DNA of 64,000 nt from Mycobacterium simiae (GCF_008370645.1 NZ_VTZN01000004.1:1-64000); one strand, 5' to 3'. Shown: positions 54,194 through 64,000, counted from the stretch's first letter. Notes: a model not told the origin generated them from the letters alone. Numbers and translations: made by a program.

Positions 54194-55843
54194 GTGACAG
54201 CCCCGGTGTGGATGGCGTCGCCGCCGGAGGCGCACTCGGCGTTGCTCGGCAGCGGCCCGGGACCGGACTCGTTGTTATCGGCCGCAACGGCGTGGTCGGT
54301 GTTGAGCACCGAATACACATCGGTGGCAGATGAGCTTATCGCCATATTGGGCGCTGCCCAGACCGGCGCCTGGCAGGGGCCAAGCGCCGAGCGGTATGTG
54401 AGTGCCCATGTGCCGTATCTGATGTGGTTGACGCACGCCAGCGTCACGAGCGCGCAAGCGGCTGCGCAGCACGAAACCGCGGCTGCCGCCTATACCACTG
54501 CATTGGCGACTATGCCGACGCTCGCCGAACTTGCCGCCAATCACGCCATCCACGCGGTCTTGGTGGCAACGAACTTCTTTGGGATCAACACCATCCCGAT
54601 AACGCTCAACGAGGCCGACTACACACGAATGTGGATCCAGGCGGCCACCACGATGGCCACCTACGAAGCAGTGTCAGGCGCCGCGGTGGCGTCGACGCCG
54701 CCGACCACCCCGGCGCCGGACATCTTGGCTTCCGCAGCCGCAGACGAAGACGACCATGGCGCCGAAGACGACCATGGCCACGAAGACGACCATGGCCACG
54801 AAGACGACCATGGCGATGATCACGACCACGCCGAGCCCACCCCGATTGACTACGTCGTTGCCGAGATCATGCGCGTCATCACCGGCGGCCGGGTGATCTG
54901 GGATCCCGCCGAAGGCACCCTCAACGGAATCGACATGCATGACTACGTGGACGCAACTCAGCCGCTCTGGTGGGTTGCCCGCGCCCTGGAATTCAGCCAG
55001 CAGTTCCAGACTTTCGTCCAGGAATTGTTCACCAACCCGGTGGGGGCGATCCAATTCGTAGTCGAACTGGCCTTGTTCGACTGGCCGACCCACGTCCTAC
55101 AGATCGCTCAAGCGCTCAGTCAATCCCCGCAGTTACTGGCGGTCGCGGTGAGCGGCGCCATCTCCAACTTGGGCGCCGTGACTGGCTTCGCGGGATTGGC
55201 CGGACTGGGTGGGATACCGCCGGCCACCGTCTCCGCGGCGCTGCCAGCGGTTGCGGCCGAGCCAACGATATTGCCGGTCGTCGGGATGGCTCCCGCCGTT
55301 GTCGCAACCGCGGGGTTAGCGGCGCCGGCCCCGGCGCCCGCATCAGTGGCAAGCACTGTCGCCGGGGCCGGTCCGGCACCGGCACCGCCACCGGTCTCGG
55401 CCGGCGGTGGGTTCGGCTATCCCTTCCTGGTGGGCGGCGGACCTCGCCTTGGGTTGGGCGAGGCGATGAGCGCCAGCGCGAGCGCCAGCGCCAAGAAGAA
55501 GGCACCAGAACCCGATTCGGCCGCTGTGGCGGCCGCGGCAGCCGCACGGGAGCAGGCTCGCCGGCGCCGACGGCGGCGCGCGGGGTTGCGCAGCTACGGC
55601 AACGAATACATGGACATTGAGGTGGACCCAGATTGGGGTGCCCCGCCGGACGGAGAGCCGTTTAGGTCGACGACGGCATCGGATCGCGGCGCGGTGCACA
55701 TGGGCTTCGCCGGCACGGTACGCAAAGATGCGACCGCCGGAGTTGCTGGACTAACCACGCTGGCCGCCGACGAATTCGGCAGCACCAGGATGCCGCTGCT
55801 GCCGGACTCGTGGGACCCTGACTGCGATTCGCCACGCAGTTAG
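54194..55843 (+). CDS. PPE3: PPE protein (PPE3-like, PPW type) with His/Asp-rich linker
   Basis: A 549-residue PPE protein from GTG 54194, corresponding to Rv0280 (536). Residues 1-180 are the PPE domain: [23 protein letters not shown] in [15 protein letters not shown] and [21 protein letters not shown] linker at about 183-216 contains DDH/GH repeats rich in His and Asp/Glu. The C-terminal region has an Arg-rich stretch ([20 protein letters not shown]) and the PPW signature GFAGT ... PLLPDSW. It is the first protein-coding gene left of the ESX-3 locus and is probably an ESX-3 substrate with a PE partner. A Zur-like box precedes it. Confidence 0.93.
   Translation: MTAPVWMASPPEAHSALLGSGPGPDSLLSAATAWSVLSTEYTSVADELIAILGAAQTGAWQGPSAERYVSAHVPYLMWLTHASVTSAQAAAQHETAAAAYTTALATMPTLAELAANHAIHAVLVATNFFGINTIPITLNEADYTRMWIQAATTMATYEAVSGAAVASTPPTTPAPDILASAAADEDDHGAEDDHGHEDDHGHEDDHGDDHDHAEPTPIDYVVAEIMRVITGGRVIWDPAEGTLNGIDMHDYVDATQPLWWVARALEFSQQFQTFVQELFTNPVGAIQFVVELALFDWPTHVLQIAQALSQSPQLLAVAVSGAISNLGAVTGFAGLAGLGGIPPATVSAALPAVAAEPTILPVVGMAPAVVATAGLAAPAPAPASVASTVAGAGPAPAPPPVSAGGGFGYPFLVGGGPRLGLGEAMSASASASAKKKAPEPDSAAVAAAAAAREQARRRRRRRAGLRSYGNEYMDIEVDPDWGAPPDGEPFRSTTASDRGAVHMGFAGTVRKDATAGVAGLTTLAADEFGSTRMPLLPDSWDPDCDSPRS
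54746..54817 (+). repeat. Four 18-bp tandem repeats encoding E-D-D-H-G-(H/A/D)
   Basis: Units start at 54746, 54764, 54782 and 54800, each GAAGACGACCATGGC plus three variable bases (GCC, CAC, CAC, GAT). They encode the His/Asp-rich linker of the PPE protein. Units 2 and 3 are identical, so copy number probably changes by slippage. Confidence 0.9.
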
Positions 55844-55861
55844 CCGGGTAATCTCGTAGAG

Positions 55862-56767
55862 GTGCGTAGCGAAGGTGACCGCTGGGACATCACCACCAGC
55901 GTCGGATCAACGGCGCTATTCGTGGCCACGGCACGGGCGCTCGAGGCGCAAAAGCCCGATCCATTGGCCGTCGATCCCTACGCGGATTTATTCTGCCGCG
56001 CCGTCGGCGGCACTTGGGCCGACGTGCTCGACGGTAACGCTCCCGAGCACGACTTGAAAAGTGCTGACTTCGGCGAGCATTTCGTCACCTTCCAGGGTGC
56101 CCGCACCCGGTATTTCGACGCGTACTTCCGCCGCGCCGCCGCCGCCGGCGCCCGGCAGGTGGTGATCCTGGCAGCCGGACTCGACGCCCGCGCCTACCGG
56201 CTGACCTGGCCGGACGGGACGACAGTCTTCGAGCTGGATCGCCCGCAGGTCCTCGACTTCAAGCGGGAGGTGCTCACCGACCGTGGTGTGCAACCGCGCG
56301 CCCAGCGTCGCGAGATCGCTGTCGACCTGCGTGACGACTGGCCGCAGGCATTGCGGGACAACGGCTTTGATCCCTCCGAGCCGTCGGCGTGGATCGCCGA
56401 GGGTCTGTTGATCTATATGCCGGCCACCGCGCAGGAGCAGTTGTTCACCGGCATCGACAGCCTGGCCAGCGCCGGTAGCCACGCCGCTGTGGAGGACGGA
56501 ACCCCGCTTCCCCCGGATGAATTCGCCGCCAAAGTGGCAGAAGAACGCGCTGTCGTCGCGGCAGGTGGCAAGAGTCCGTTTTTCCAGTTGGTCTACAACG
56601 AGCGCTGCGCACCGGCCACCGAATGGTTCGGGTTGCATGGTTGGACGGCGGTGGGTACCCCATTGATCGAATACCTTCGTGAGGTGGGCCGGCCGGCGCC
56701 CGAGCCGGGCACCGAAGCGGGGGCGCTTTTCGCGCGCAACACGCTGGTCAGCGCGACCAAACCGTAA
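55862..56767 (+). CDS. Class I SAM-dependent methyltransferase (Rv0281-like)
   Basis: A 301-residue methyltransferase of the leucine carboxyl methyltransferase-like group, matching Rv0281 (302). [20 protein letters not shown] is the conserved N-terminus; the SAM loop is [20 protein letters not shown], and the acidic post-II position is [35 protein letters not shown] is typical of the family. It starts at GTG 55862, 18 bases after the PPE stop, so it may be in the same message. The substrate is unknown; many paralogues exist in mycobacteria. Confidence 0.9.
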   Translation: MRSEGDRWDITTSVGSTALFVATARALEAQKPDPLAVDPYADLFCRAVGGTWADVLDGNAPEHDLKSADFGEHFVTFQGARTRYFDAYFRRAAAAGARQVVILAAGLDARAYRLTWPDGTTVFELDRPQVLDFKREVLTDRGVQPRAQRREIAVDLRDDWPQALRDNGFDPSEPSAWIAEGLLIYMPATAQEQLFTGIDSLASAGSHAAVEDGTPLPPDEFAAKVAEERAVVAAGGKSPFFQLVYNERCAPATEWFGLHGWTAVGTPLIEYLREVGRPAPEPGTEAGALFARNTLVSATKP

Positions 56768-57033
56768 GCGCACGAGCGCGCCCAAGAACGCGATGAATGC
56801 CTGGGGTCACAAATTGGCCGGACCCGGCGTCTGACGACGGACAGCTGGCGCTAGGACCATCCGACTGCGGCGCGGGCAGACGCAACCCTCAAGGCCAGCG
56901 TTGATCAGTTTCACTTATTGATCGAGTCAACAAAAGTATTGGCGGACTGTTGCCGGGTTGCGTGATGCTGTGCTAGGTGCTAGGTCCATCGAAGATGCCA
57001 CGCATTTGGCGTGATGTTTGACGGCCGCAATGT

Positions 57034-57068
57034 CGGAAAGCACGGAAAGCACGGAAAGCACGGAAAGG
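57034..57068 (+). repeat. 9-bp tandem repeat (CGGAAAGCA), almost four copies
   Basis: CGGAAAGCA is repeated at 57034, 57043 and 57052, with a fourth partial copy CGGAAAGG at 57061-57068 that acts as the ribosome-binding sequence of the PE5-like frame starting at 57071. Each unit contains GGAAAG, so several weak ribosome sites lie in a row. Confidence 0.8.
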
Positions 57069-57070
57069 AT

Positions 57071-57352
57071 GTGGCTTTGACGTTATGGGTGGTTCCTGGG
57101 GGTTTGGCGGGCGCGGCTGCGTCGGTGGAGGCGTTGAGCGCTCGGTTGGCGGCAGCGCATGCTGCTGCGGGTCCGGTGATTTCGGCGGTGGTGTCCCCGG
57201 CGGCCGATCCGGTGTCGTTGGCTACTGCGGCTGGGCTGAGCGCCTGCGCGACATGGCCGAAGCGGCCAAATCGGGCGCATAACCTAGCGGTAGTGGTTGA
57301 TAACCACCTCGTTGGGGCCGCTCGGGCAAATTGGGTCGGGTTGCGGCTGTGA
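57071..57352 (+). CDS. PE5-like protein, truncated or with altered C-terminus
   Basis: From GTG 57071 (or TTG 57077) the frame reads VALTLWVVPGGLAGAAASVE, then ALSARLAAAHAAAGPVISAV and VSPAADPVSLATAAGLSA, which is the first 60 residues of the PE5 (Rv0285) family. PE5 pairs with PPE4 and is secreted by ESX-3. The remaining 30 residues (CATWPKRPNRAHNLAVVVDN) are unlike PE5, which continues with SAQGVEHAVV and is about 100 residues long. It is therefore a truncated paralogue or a recently frameshifted copy. The bona fide pe5 is expected past eccC3, outside the window. Confidence 0.6.
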   Translation: MALTLWVVPGGLAGAAASVEALSARLAAAHAAAGPVISAVVSPAADPVSLATAAGLSACATWPKRPNRAHNLAVVVDNHLVGAARANWVGLRL

Positions 57353-57658
57353 GTCACGTCAGCGACGCCACCGCTGATCGCCGTGCCGCCAGGTCGAGCA
57401 GCCCCGGCGGGTCATCGGGCCCAATGAGGTTTATCGGCGCCGACCCCAGCCCATAAGCTGCTGTTGGGCGGGCGGCGGGGAGTTCGCAACGACGTCGGTG
57501 CTCGCGCCGTTGAGGCGAGTATCGCTGTTCGAGCGAGTGTTGGCTGCGACACACAGTTGCCCGTGGGCGTGTGGATCGCGCCTAGCACTGCGCGGACTAC
57601 CAATCACGGGTGCGTCGAAGGCCCTGGTCCCGAGCGCCCAACGCGAGCCCTCTTTTGA

Positions 57659-57679
57659 TAATGAAAACCATATCCATTA
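57659..57679 (+). promoter_or_regulatory. Second Zur-like box, far upstream of eccA3
   Basis: TAATGAAAACCATATCCATT with a final A has the arms TAATG and CATTA at the two ends of a 21-bp site and the central A/T character of a Zur box, with a few mismatches. It is 362 bases upstream of the eccA3 start, downstream of the PE5-like frame. A promoter here would give a long leader to eccA3. Confidence 0.55.
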
Positions 57680-57988
57680 CGCTGGCCTCCGGAAAACGTG
57701 GTGAGATGACGCAACCGGTGGGCGGGATTCCCGAGCAGCCGGGCTAGGGGATGGCCATGTGCTTAAACCTGCGATGTCGCCACACCATCCGTACCGGCGA
57801 GACCAGTCGCCAAGCCGCCCAAGGCCTTCCAGATGCTTCCAGGATGGTTCCAGTGGACTGAGTGTGAGGAGGAACGTCTGTTCTCGGATGCCGAGCCGCG
57901 CCCGGAAACGGCCCGCGGCGACACCATGGTCAGTGCGCCCAGGAGCTGGTTTTCCTGATGAACACAACAGGCTCCGCCGCCTCGACAG

Positions 57989-58007
57989 TTAGCTTATGCA
58001 ATGCTAA
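57989..58007 (+). promoter_or_regulatory. IdeR iron box upstream of eccA3
   Basis: TTAGCTTATGCAATGCTAA matches the IdeR consensus TTAGGTTAGGCTAACCTAA at 14 of 19 positions with intact TTAGC/GCTAA arms. It ends 33 bases before ATG 58041. In M. tuberculosis the ESX-3 operon starting at Rv0282 is repressed by IdeR with iron. Confidence 0.8.
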
Positions 58008-58040
58008 CTTCGGGAAGCCAACTGCAGGCGGATTTTACTC

Positions 58041-59936
58041 ATGATGACCTTAGGCCCAGGAGACGGCGCGGGCATGGAACGCAGCGATATCAGCATGCAC
58101 GCAACCCGGCCGGTTGCGTCCGGGGCCAACGGCAAGGTAGACAGCGACATCGTCAGCCGGTTCGCCACCTGCTGCCGGGCTCTGGGCATCGCAGTCTACG
58201 ACCGACGCCGCCCAGCCGACCTGAATGCCGCCCGCTCTGGATTTACCGCACTTACCCGTATCGCCAGCGACCAGTGCGACGCCTGGACCGGATTGGCTGC
58301 CGCCGGTGACCAGTCCATTGCGGTGCTGGACGCCGTTTCGCGAACCGCGCCAACGGCCGGGGTGTTGCAGCGCCACGTGGAACTCCCGCCGAATGCGCTG
58401 GGCTTTCACTACGATACTGGGTTATACCTCCGGTTTTTTGCCACCAGCCCGGACGATTTTCATCTGGCATACGCGGCAGCGCTGGCTGCAGCAGGCGGGG
58501 CTGGGGAGTATGCCAAAGCCCACGACATCGTTTCGGACATCAGTGGGCGCCGGCCGGGTTGGCGGGAAGCCCGCTGGCTCGCGATGGTCGTCAACTACCG
58601 TGCCGGACGGTGGCCCGACGTCGTCAAGCTGCTCACCCCGATCGTCAATGATCCCAATCTTGACCAGGCTTTCGCCCACGCCGCCAAAATTAGTCTGGGC
58701 ACCGCGCTGGCCCGGTTGGGTATGTTCGCTCCGGCATTGTCGTATCTCGAGGAACCCGAGGGCCCGGTCCCTGTCGCTGCCCTCGATGGCGCCCTGGCCA
58801 AAGCCCTGGTGCTGCGCGCCCACGTTGACGAGGAGTCGGCCAGCGAAGTCCTGCAGGACCTTTACGCGGCCCATCCCGAGAACGAGCAGGTCGAGCAAGC
58901 CCTGACTGACACCAGCTTTGGGATTGTGACCACCACCGCGGGTCGGATCGAGGCGCGCACCGATCCCTGGGATCCGAACACCGAGCCCAGCGCAGAGGAT
59001 TTTGTCGACCCCGCGGCCCACGAACGAAAAGCTGCGCTGCTGCACGAGGCCGAACGCCAGCTCGCCGAATTCATCGGGCTCGACGAAGTCAAGAACCAGG
59101 TGTCGCGGTTGAAGAGTTCGGTAGCGATGGAACTGGTGCGCAAGCAGCGTGGGCTCACGGTGGCCCAGCGCACGCACCACCTGATCTTCGCTGGACCACC
59201 CGGGACGGGTAAGACCACGATTGCTCGCGTGGTAGCCAAAATCTATTGCGGGCTTGGTCTTTTGAAGCGAGAGAACATTCGAGAGGTACACCGCGCCGAC
59301 CTCATCGGCCAGCACATCGGTGAGACCGAGGCGAAAACCAATGCGATCATCGACAGTGCGTTGGATGGCGTTCTGTTTCTCGACGAGGCCTACGCTTTGG
59401 TGGCCACCGGCGCCAAGAACGACTTCGGTCTGGTGGCTATTGACACGTTGTTGGCCCGGATGGAGAACGACCGCGACCGGCTGGTGGTGATCATCGCCGG
59501 TTACCGAGCCGATCTGGACAAGTTCCTGGACACCAACGAGGGTTTGCGGTCGCGGTTCACGCGCAGTATCGACTTTCCGTCGTATGCGTCCCATGAGCTG
59601 GTGGAGATCGCGCACAAGATGGCCGAACAGCGCGATAGCATTTTCGAGCAAGCGGCGCTGGACAATCTGGAGTCTTTGTTCGCGAAATTGGCGGCAGCGT
59701 CGACCCCGGACTCCAATGGAGTCTTGCGGCGCAGCCTTGACATCGCAGGCAACGGGCGGTTCGTCCGGAACATCGTCGAACGCTCGGAAGAAGAGCGAGA
59801 ATTCCGGCTCGACCACTCCGAGCATGCGGGAAGTGGCGAGTTCAGCGATGAGGAGTTGATGGTCATCACCGCCGAGGATGTGGATAGGTCCGTCGAGCCG
59901 CTGCTGCGCGGGCTGGGACTCGCGGTGCCGACATGA
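58041..59936 (+). CDS. eccA3: ESX-3 AAA+ ATPase EccA3
   Basis: A 631-residue cytosolic CbbX-type AAA+ protein, same length as Rv0282. The N-terminal half is a TPR-like helical region, e.g. DVVKLLTPIVNDPNLDQAFA. The ATPase has Walker A at residues 385-393, FAGPPGTGKTTIARV, Walker B DGVLFLDEAYALV and arginine finger region SRFTRSIDFPSY. It is thought to assist export or chaperone release in ESX-3, the type VII system needed for iron and zinc acquisition. ATG 58041 or 58044 is the start; ATG 58074 with AGGAG is shorter. Its stop overlaps eccB3 (ATGA). IdeR and Zur-like sites precede it. Confidence 0.95.
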   Translation: MMTLGPGDGAGMERSDISMHATRPVASGANGKVDSDIVSRFATCCRALGIAVYDRRRPADLNAARSGFTALTRIASDQCDAWTGLAAAGDQSIAVLDAVSRTAPTAGVLQRHVELPPNALGFHYDTGLYLRFFATSPDDFHLAYAAALAAAGGAGEYAKAHDIVSDISGRRPGWREARWLAMVVNYRAGRWPDVVKLLTPIVNDPNLDQAFAHAAKISLGTALARLGMFAPALSYLEEPEGPVPVAALDGALAKALVLRAHVDEESASEVLQDLYAAHPENEQVEQALTDTSFGIVTTTAGRIEARTDPWDPNTEPSAEDFVDPAAHERKAALLHEAERQLAEFIGLDEVKNQVSRLKSSVAMELVRKQRGLTVAQRTHHLIFAGPPGTGKTTIARVVAKIYCGLGLLKRENIREVHRADLIGQHIGETEAKTNAIIDSALDGVLFLDEAYALVATGAKNDFGLVAIDTLLARMENDRDRLVVIIAGYRADLDKFLDTNEGLRSRFTRSIDFPSYASHELVEIAHKMAEQRDSIFEQAALDNLESLFAKLAAASTPDSNGVLRRSLDIAGNGRFVRNIVERSEEEREFRLDHSEHAGSGEFSDEELMVITAEDVDRSVEPLLRGLGLAVPT

Positions 59937-61519
59937 CCACCCGCGAACCGGATTCAGAACGCCGGTCGTTCACCTCACGTACCCCGGTCAACGACAACCC
60001 TGACCGGGTTGTCTACCGACGTGGTTTCGTTACCCGTCACCAGGTGACCGGTTGGCGCTTTGTGATGCGCCGGATTGCCTCCGGTATCGCTCTGCACGAC
60101 ACCCGGATGCTCGTCGACCCGTTACGCACGCAGTCGCGCGCGGTGTTGATGGGTGCGCTAATCCTGATCACCGGATTGCTGGGTTGCTTCGTGCTCTCGC
60201 TGATCCGACCCAATGGGCAAGCGGGTACCAACCCGGTGCTGGCCGACCGGTCCACGGCCGCACTCTATGTGCGGGTCGGCGACGCGTTGCACCCCGTGCT
60301 GAATCTGACGTCGGCCCGACTTATCGCCGGCAAGCCAGTCAACCCCACGACGGTGAAAAGCGCTGAGTTGGACCGGTTTCCGCGCGGCAACCTGATCGGC
60401 ATCCCGGGAGCGCCGGAACGGATGGTGCAGAACACCACCCGCGACGCCAATTGGACGGTATGCGACTCGATCAGCGGGGCGGGCGGGCGCGGCGCCCATA
60501 GCGCCGGCGTCACGGTCGTCGTGGGACGCCCGGACAGCGACGGCGCGCGGGCGGTCGCGATCGGCTCCGGCCAGGTGGTCCTGGTCGATAACGGCGCCGG
60601 CAGCTGGCTGCTGTGGAACGGCAAGCGCAGCCCGCTCGATTTGACCGACCACGCGGTCACCGACGCGCTCGGCCTGGGTACCGACCTGCCCGCGCCGCGG
60701 CCCATCGCGTCGGGATTGTTCAACGCCATACCCGAAGCACCGCCGCTATCGGCGCCGGCCATCCCCAACGCCGGCACCCAGCCGAGCTTCGACGTCACCG
60801 CGCCGATCGGCGCAGTGGTCGAGGCGTTCACCCTCAATGGCACCCAGACTGCCGGCACCGCCCAGTACTACGCGGTGTTACCGGACGGCCTGCAGCCGAT
60901 CTCGCCGGTCCTGGCCGCCATCCTGCGCAATACCAATTCCTATGGACTGCAGCAGCCGCCACGCCTGGGCGCCGATCAGGTTGCCAAGTTGCCGGTGTCA
61001 CGCCTGCTGGACACCACAAGCTATCCGGCGCAACCGGTCAGCCTGGTCGATGCCGCCCGTGATCCGGTTACCTGCGCCTATTGGAGCAAGCCAGCCGGGG
61101 CGGCCACCAGCTCGCTGAGCCTGTTGGCCGGCGCCGCGCTGCCGGTGCCGGAGGTGGTACGCACAATCGACCTGGTTGGCGCCGGTGAGTCAGTAGCCAC
61201 CCGGGTTGCGATGGCGCCGGGGACGGGCTACTTCACTCAGAGTGTGGGCGGGGGCGTAGCAGCACCGGCAACTGGATCGTTGTTCTGGGTTTCCGACACC
61301 GGGGTGCGCTACGGCATCGACACCGACGGCGAAGCCGGACGCAAAACGGTTGAAGCACTTGGCTTGCAGGCCCCGCCGCTGTCCATTCCATGGTCAATCC
61401 TGTCGCTGTTCGCACCGGGCCCGACGCTGTCGCGCGCCGACGCATTGTTGGCGCACGACGCCTTGCCGCCGGACAGCAAGCCCGGGCATGCGGTATCGGC
61501 CGATGGAGGGCCCCGATGA
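59933..61519 (+). CDS. eccB3: ESX-3 membrane component EccB3
   Basis: A 528-residue protein matching Rv0283 (538). The cytoplasmic N-terminus contains [20 protein letters not shown], followed by one transmembrane helix ([20 protein letters not shown], about residues 66-86) and a large periplasmic domain with the family repeat structure ([20 protein letters not shown]). EccB proteins form part of the core membrane complex with EccC, EccD and EccE. Overlaps of four bases with eccA3 and eccC3 show strong operon coupling. Confidence 0.95.
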   Translation: MTTREPDSERRSFTSRTPVNDNPDRVVYRRGFVTRHQVTGWRFVMRRIASGIALHDTRMLVDPLRTQSRAVLMGALILITGLLGCFVLSLIRPNGQAGTNPVLADRSTAALYVRVGDALHPVLNLTSARLIAGKPVNPTTVKSAELDRFPRGNLIGIPGAPERMVQNTTRDANWTVCDSISGAGGRGAHSAGVTVVVGRPDSDGARAVAIGSGQVVLVDNGAGSWLLWNGKRSPLDLTDHAVTDALGLGTDLPAPRPIASGLFNAIPEAPPLSAPAIPNAGTQPSFDVTAPIGAVVEAFTLNGTQTAGTAQYYAVLPDGLQPISPVLAAILRNTNSYGLQQPPRLGADQVAKLPVSRLLDTTSYPAQPVSLVDAARDPVTCAYWSKPAGAATSSLSLLAGAALPVPEVVRTIDLVGAGESVATRVAMAPGTGYFTQSVGGGVAAPATGSLFWVSDTGVRYGIDTDGEAGRKTVEALGLQAPPLSIPWSILSLFAPGPTLSRADALLAHDALPPDSKPGHAVSADGGPR

Positions 61520-64000
61520 GCAGACTGATCTTCGAGGCTCGCCGACGGCTTGCCCCGCCACGCAGCGCTAAGGGCACCATCACCATCGAGGCGCCTCCCC
61601 AGCTGCCTAGGGTCATTCCGCCGTCGCTGTTCAAGCGCGCCATGCCTTTTCTGATCGTGATGCTCATCGTCGGCATGGTGGTGGCAATGTTTGCCACCGG
61701 CATGCGACTGATCTCGCCGCAGACCCTGTTCTTCCCGTTCGTCATGCTGTTGGCGGCCACCGGGCTCTACCGCGGCAACGACAACAAGATGCGTACCGAG
61801 GAAGTCGACGCCGAGCGGGCCGACTACCTGCGTTACCTGTCGGTGATTCGGGACAACATCCGGGCTCAGGCTGCCGAGCAGCGCGCGGCCGCGCAGTGGT
61901 CGCATCCGGAACCGGAGGCGCTGGCTGCCGTGCCCGGCTCTCGGCGCCAGTGGGAGCGCGACCCGCACGACCCAGATTTCCTGGTGCTGCGGGCCGGGCG
62001 GCATTCCGCGCCGCTGACGACTGCGCTGCGGGTGAACGACACCGCCGACGAAATCGACTTGGAACCGGTGTCGCACAGCGCGTTACGCAGCCTGCTCGAT
62101 ACCCAACGCACCGTCCGCGATGTCCCCACCGGAATTGACGTGACCAAGGTTTCGCGGATCACGCTGCTTGTCGACGCTGGGAGCGCCGCAGCCGAGGTGC
62201 GCGCGGCGTTGCGGGCATGGCTCGCTCAGGCGGTCACCTGGCATGACCCGACGGTACTCGGGGTAGCACTGGCCGCCCCTGATCTGGAGAGCCGCGACTG
62301 GTCCTGGCTGAAGTGGTTGCCGCACGTCGACATCCCCGGACAGGTCGATGGCGTAGGCCCGGCACGTTACTTGTCAACCGAACCCGACGACCTGATTGAC
62401 CTACTGGGCCCGGTTCTGCTTGACCGCCCAGCGTTCACCGGTGCGTCAACAGATGCGTTGCGGCACTTGCTCATCGTGGTCGACGATCCAAACTACGACT
62501 TGGCGGCGTCGACGCTAGCTATTGGCCGCGCCGGGGTCACCGTCGTGCACTGCTCGCCTACACCGCCACACCGGGAGCAATATTCGGATCCGGAAAGGCC
62601 GATCCTACGGGTAGCCGACGGTGCCATCCAACGCTGGCAGACGGGGGGCTGGCAGCCCTATATCGATATTGCGGACCAGCTCGGCGCGGACGAGACCGCA
62701 CACCTGGCCCGCCGACTGTCGCGGTGGGACTCCAACCCGACGCACACCGGTCTTCGCTCAGCGGCCACCCGAGGTGCGAGTTTCACTACGCTGCTGGGTA
62801 TCCCGGACGCATCGCGGCTCGATGTGCCGGCACTGTGGGCTCGGCGCCGCCGCGATGACGAGTTGCGCGTTCCGATCGGTGTCACCGCGACTGGTGAGCC
62901 GCTGATGTTCGATCTCAAGGACGAAGCTGAGGGCGGGATGGGTCCGCACGGCCTGATGATCGGCATGACCGGTTCAGGTAAGTCGCAGACCCTCATGTCG
63001 ATCCTGTTGTCGCTGTTGACAACTCACTCGGCGGACCGGCTGATCGTCATCTACGCCGACTTCAAGGGTGAGGCTGGTGCTGACAGCTTCCGGAACTTCC
63101 CGCAGGTTGTCGCGGTGATCTCGAACATGGCGGAGAAGAAGTCGTTGGCCGACAGGTTCGCCGACACGCTGCGCGGTGAAGTCGCCCGTCGCGAGATGTT
63201 GCTTCGTGAGGCAGGGCGCAGGGTCCAGGGTAGTGCGTTCAACTCGGTGCTCGAGTACGAGAACGCAATCGCGGCTGGACATGACTTGCCGCCAATCCCA
63301 ACACTGTTCGTGGTGGCGGATGAGTTCACCCTGATGCTGGCCGATCATCCCGAATATGCGGAGTTGTTCGATTACGTGGCCCGCAAGGGACGCTCGTTCC
63401 GGATCCATATCTTGTTCGCGTCGCAGACGCTAGACGTTGGCAAGATCAAAGACATCGACAAGAACACCTCCTACCGCATCGGGCTCAAAGTAGCCAGCGC
63501 CAGCGTGTCTCGCCAGATCATCGGCGTGGAGGACGCCTATCACATCGAGTCGGGCAAGGAACACAAAGGCATTGGCTTTTTGGTGCCCGCGCCCGGCGCC
63601 AGCCCGATCAAGTTCCGCAGCACCTACGTCGACGGCATTTACGAGCCCCCGCAGAAAGCCAAAACGCTGGTGGTGCGCTCCGCGCCGGAACCGAAGCTCT
63701 TCACCGCCGGGGCGGTGGAGCGGGATCCGGATACGGTGATTGCCGAGACGGACACCGAGCAGCCAGCCGGCCCACCACGCAAGCTGATCGCGACCATCGG
63801 CGAACAACTGGCCCGCTACGGTCCACAGGCGCCACAATTGTGGCTGCCGCCGCTCGACCAATCAATCCCGTTGACCACGCTGCTGGCCCGGGCCGGGGTA
63901 GGGCAACAGCACTGGAGGTGGCCGCTGGGTGAAATCGACAAGCCCTTCGAGATGCGCCGCGACCCGTTGCTGTTCGACGCCCGGTCGTCAGCTGGGAATA
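61516..64000 (+). CDS. eccC3: ESX-3 FtsK/SpoIIIE-type ATPase EccC3 (5' part)
   Basis: The first 828 codons of an expected 1330-residue protein (Rv0284). It starts [20 protein letters not shown] at ATG 61516, overlapping the eccB3 stop. Two helices ([20 protein letters not shown] and [20 protein letters not shown]) anchor it, then the first FtsK ATPase domain follows: Walker [17 protein letters not shown] near residue 485 and Walker [20 protein letters not shown]. It drives ESX-3 substrate translocation. The frame is open at the window end; two further ATPase domains should follow. Confidence 0.95.
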   Translation, partial: MSRLIFEARRRLAPPRSAKGTITIEAPPQLPRVIPPSLFKRAMPFLIVMLIVGMVVAMFATGMRLISPQTLFFPFVMLLAATGLYRGNDNKMRTEEVDAERADYLRYLSVIRDNIRAQAAEQRAAAQWSHPEPEALAAVPGSRRQWERDPHDPDFLVLRAGRHSAPLTTALRVNDTADEIDLEPVSHSALRSLLDTQRTVRDVPTGIDVTKVSRITLLVDAGSAAAEVRAALRAWLAQAVTWHDPTVLGVALAAPDLESRDWSWLKWLPHVDIPGQVDGVGPARYLSTEPDDLIDLLGPVLLDRPAFTGASTDALRHLLIVVDDPNYDLAASTLAIGRAGVTVVHCSPTPPHREQYSDPERPILRVADGAIQRWQTGGWQPYIDIADQLGADETAHLARRLSRWDSNPTHTGLRSAATRGASFTTLLGIPDASRLDVPALWARRRRDDELRVPIGVTATGEPLMFDLKDEAEGGMGPHGLMIGMTGSGKSQTLMSILLSLLTTHSADRLIVIYADFKGEAGADSFRNFPQVVAVISNMAEKKSLADRFADTLRGEVARREMLLREAGRRVQGSAFNSVLEYENAIAAGHDLPPIPTLFVVADEFTLMLADHPEYAELFDYVARKGRSFRIHILFASQTLDVGKIKDIDKNTSYRIGLKVASASVSRQIIGVEDAYHIESGKEHKGIGFLVPAPGASPIKFRSTYVDGIYEPPQKAKTLVVRSAPEPKLFTAGAVERDPDTVIAETDTEQPAGPPRKLIATIGEQLARYGPQAPQLWLPPLDQSIPLTTLLARAGVGQQHWRWPLGEIDKPFEMRRDPLLFDARSSAGN

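Larger units (their letters stand above)
56768..58040. other. 1.27-kb region between methyltransferase and eccA3
   Basis: This gap holds the 9-bp tandem repeats and PE5-like frame (57034-57352), a Zur-like box (57659-57679) and an IdeR box (57989-58007). Elsewhere I see no gene: the stretch 56768-57033 and 57353-57650 have no coding texture, and 57750-57985 contains short open frames with no recognisable family. It is much longer than a promoter needs to be, and may be the decayed remains of a PE/PPE insertion. Confidence 0.6.

Noticed and set aside
56768-57033. Possible small gene after the methyltransferase
   Set aside because: Frames are short, interrupted and without start context or family resemblance.
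58422-59825. 467-codon minus-strand frame within eccA3
   Set aside because: Antisense shadow of the AAA+ coding region.

Overview
The window is GC-rich, high-coding-density actinobacterial DNA from a slow-growing Mycobacterium close to, but not identical with, the M. tuberculosis complex. Evidence for this: PE, PPE and PGRS proteins, a DUF3068 PorA-like protein, the arabinofuranosyltransferase AftD, LpqI, AAC(2')-I, a string of FadE/FadD enzymes, and the start of an ESX-3 type VII secretion locus. From memory of H37Rv, the order follows Rv0227c to Rv0284. Several differences stand out: no vapBC24, vapC25, cobU/cobQ1/PPE2, narK3 or oplA counterpart is visible, while a ClC channel, a glycerophosphodiesterase, a second DUF2613 microprotein, a 2-hydroxyacid dehydrogenase (frameshifted) and a small membrane protein are extra. 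I do not commit to a species.

Layout. 1-6.9 kb: envelope protein, acyltransferase, PE remnant, phosphotriesterase-like lactonase, FadE4, and a TetR regulator with its operator overlapping the R2lox oxidase gene. 6.9-17.1 kb: GabD1, an acetolactate-synthase fossil, a lipase-maturation-factor membrane protein, GDPD, AftD, two DUF2613 microproteins and LpqI. 17.1-26.5 kb: TetR, ClC channel, then a fatty-acid cluster (HtdX, FabG4, FadA2, FadE5, flavin reductase). FabG4/FadA2 and FadE5 share a TTAC-n6-GTAA inverted repeat in their promoter regions. 26.6-31.2 kb: a second-type succinate dehydrogenase (SdhB, SdhA, membrane anchor), a small protein and Hsp20. 31.4-42 kb: assimilatory nitrite reductase NirBD facing a CbiX-like chelatase and a HemD-winged-helix fusion (siroheme supply), then AAC(2')-I, the PxpC/PxpB pair, a Tat-type FecB lipoprotein and the NarK-type transporter NarU. 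42-52 kb: a LigD-polymerase-like protein, FadD2, FadE6, a frameshifted dehydrogenase, a hydrolase/TetR pair divergent from a VOC protein, a membrane protein and a DUF2236 protein. 52-64 kb: a PE_PGRS lacking the start of its PE domain, a PPE protein with a His/Asp-rich repeat, a methyltransferase, a PE5-like relic, and eccA3-eccB3-eccC3 (the last runs off the window).

Most interesting signal. The PPE gene next to ESX-3 has a Zur-like box 17 bases upstream of its start and encodes four 18-bp tandem repeats giving a cluster of 8 His and 16 Asp/Glu directly after the PPE domain, which looks like a metal-binding linker. ESX-3 itself is preceded by a second Zur-like box and an IdeR box. Together these suggest a zinc- and iron-controlled metal-acquisition module with a candidate secreted zinc-binding PPE. 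A second theme is decay: PE/PGRS or transposase fragments lie at many of the junctions where gene order differs from M. tuberculosis.
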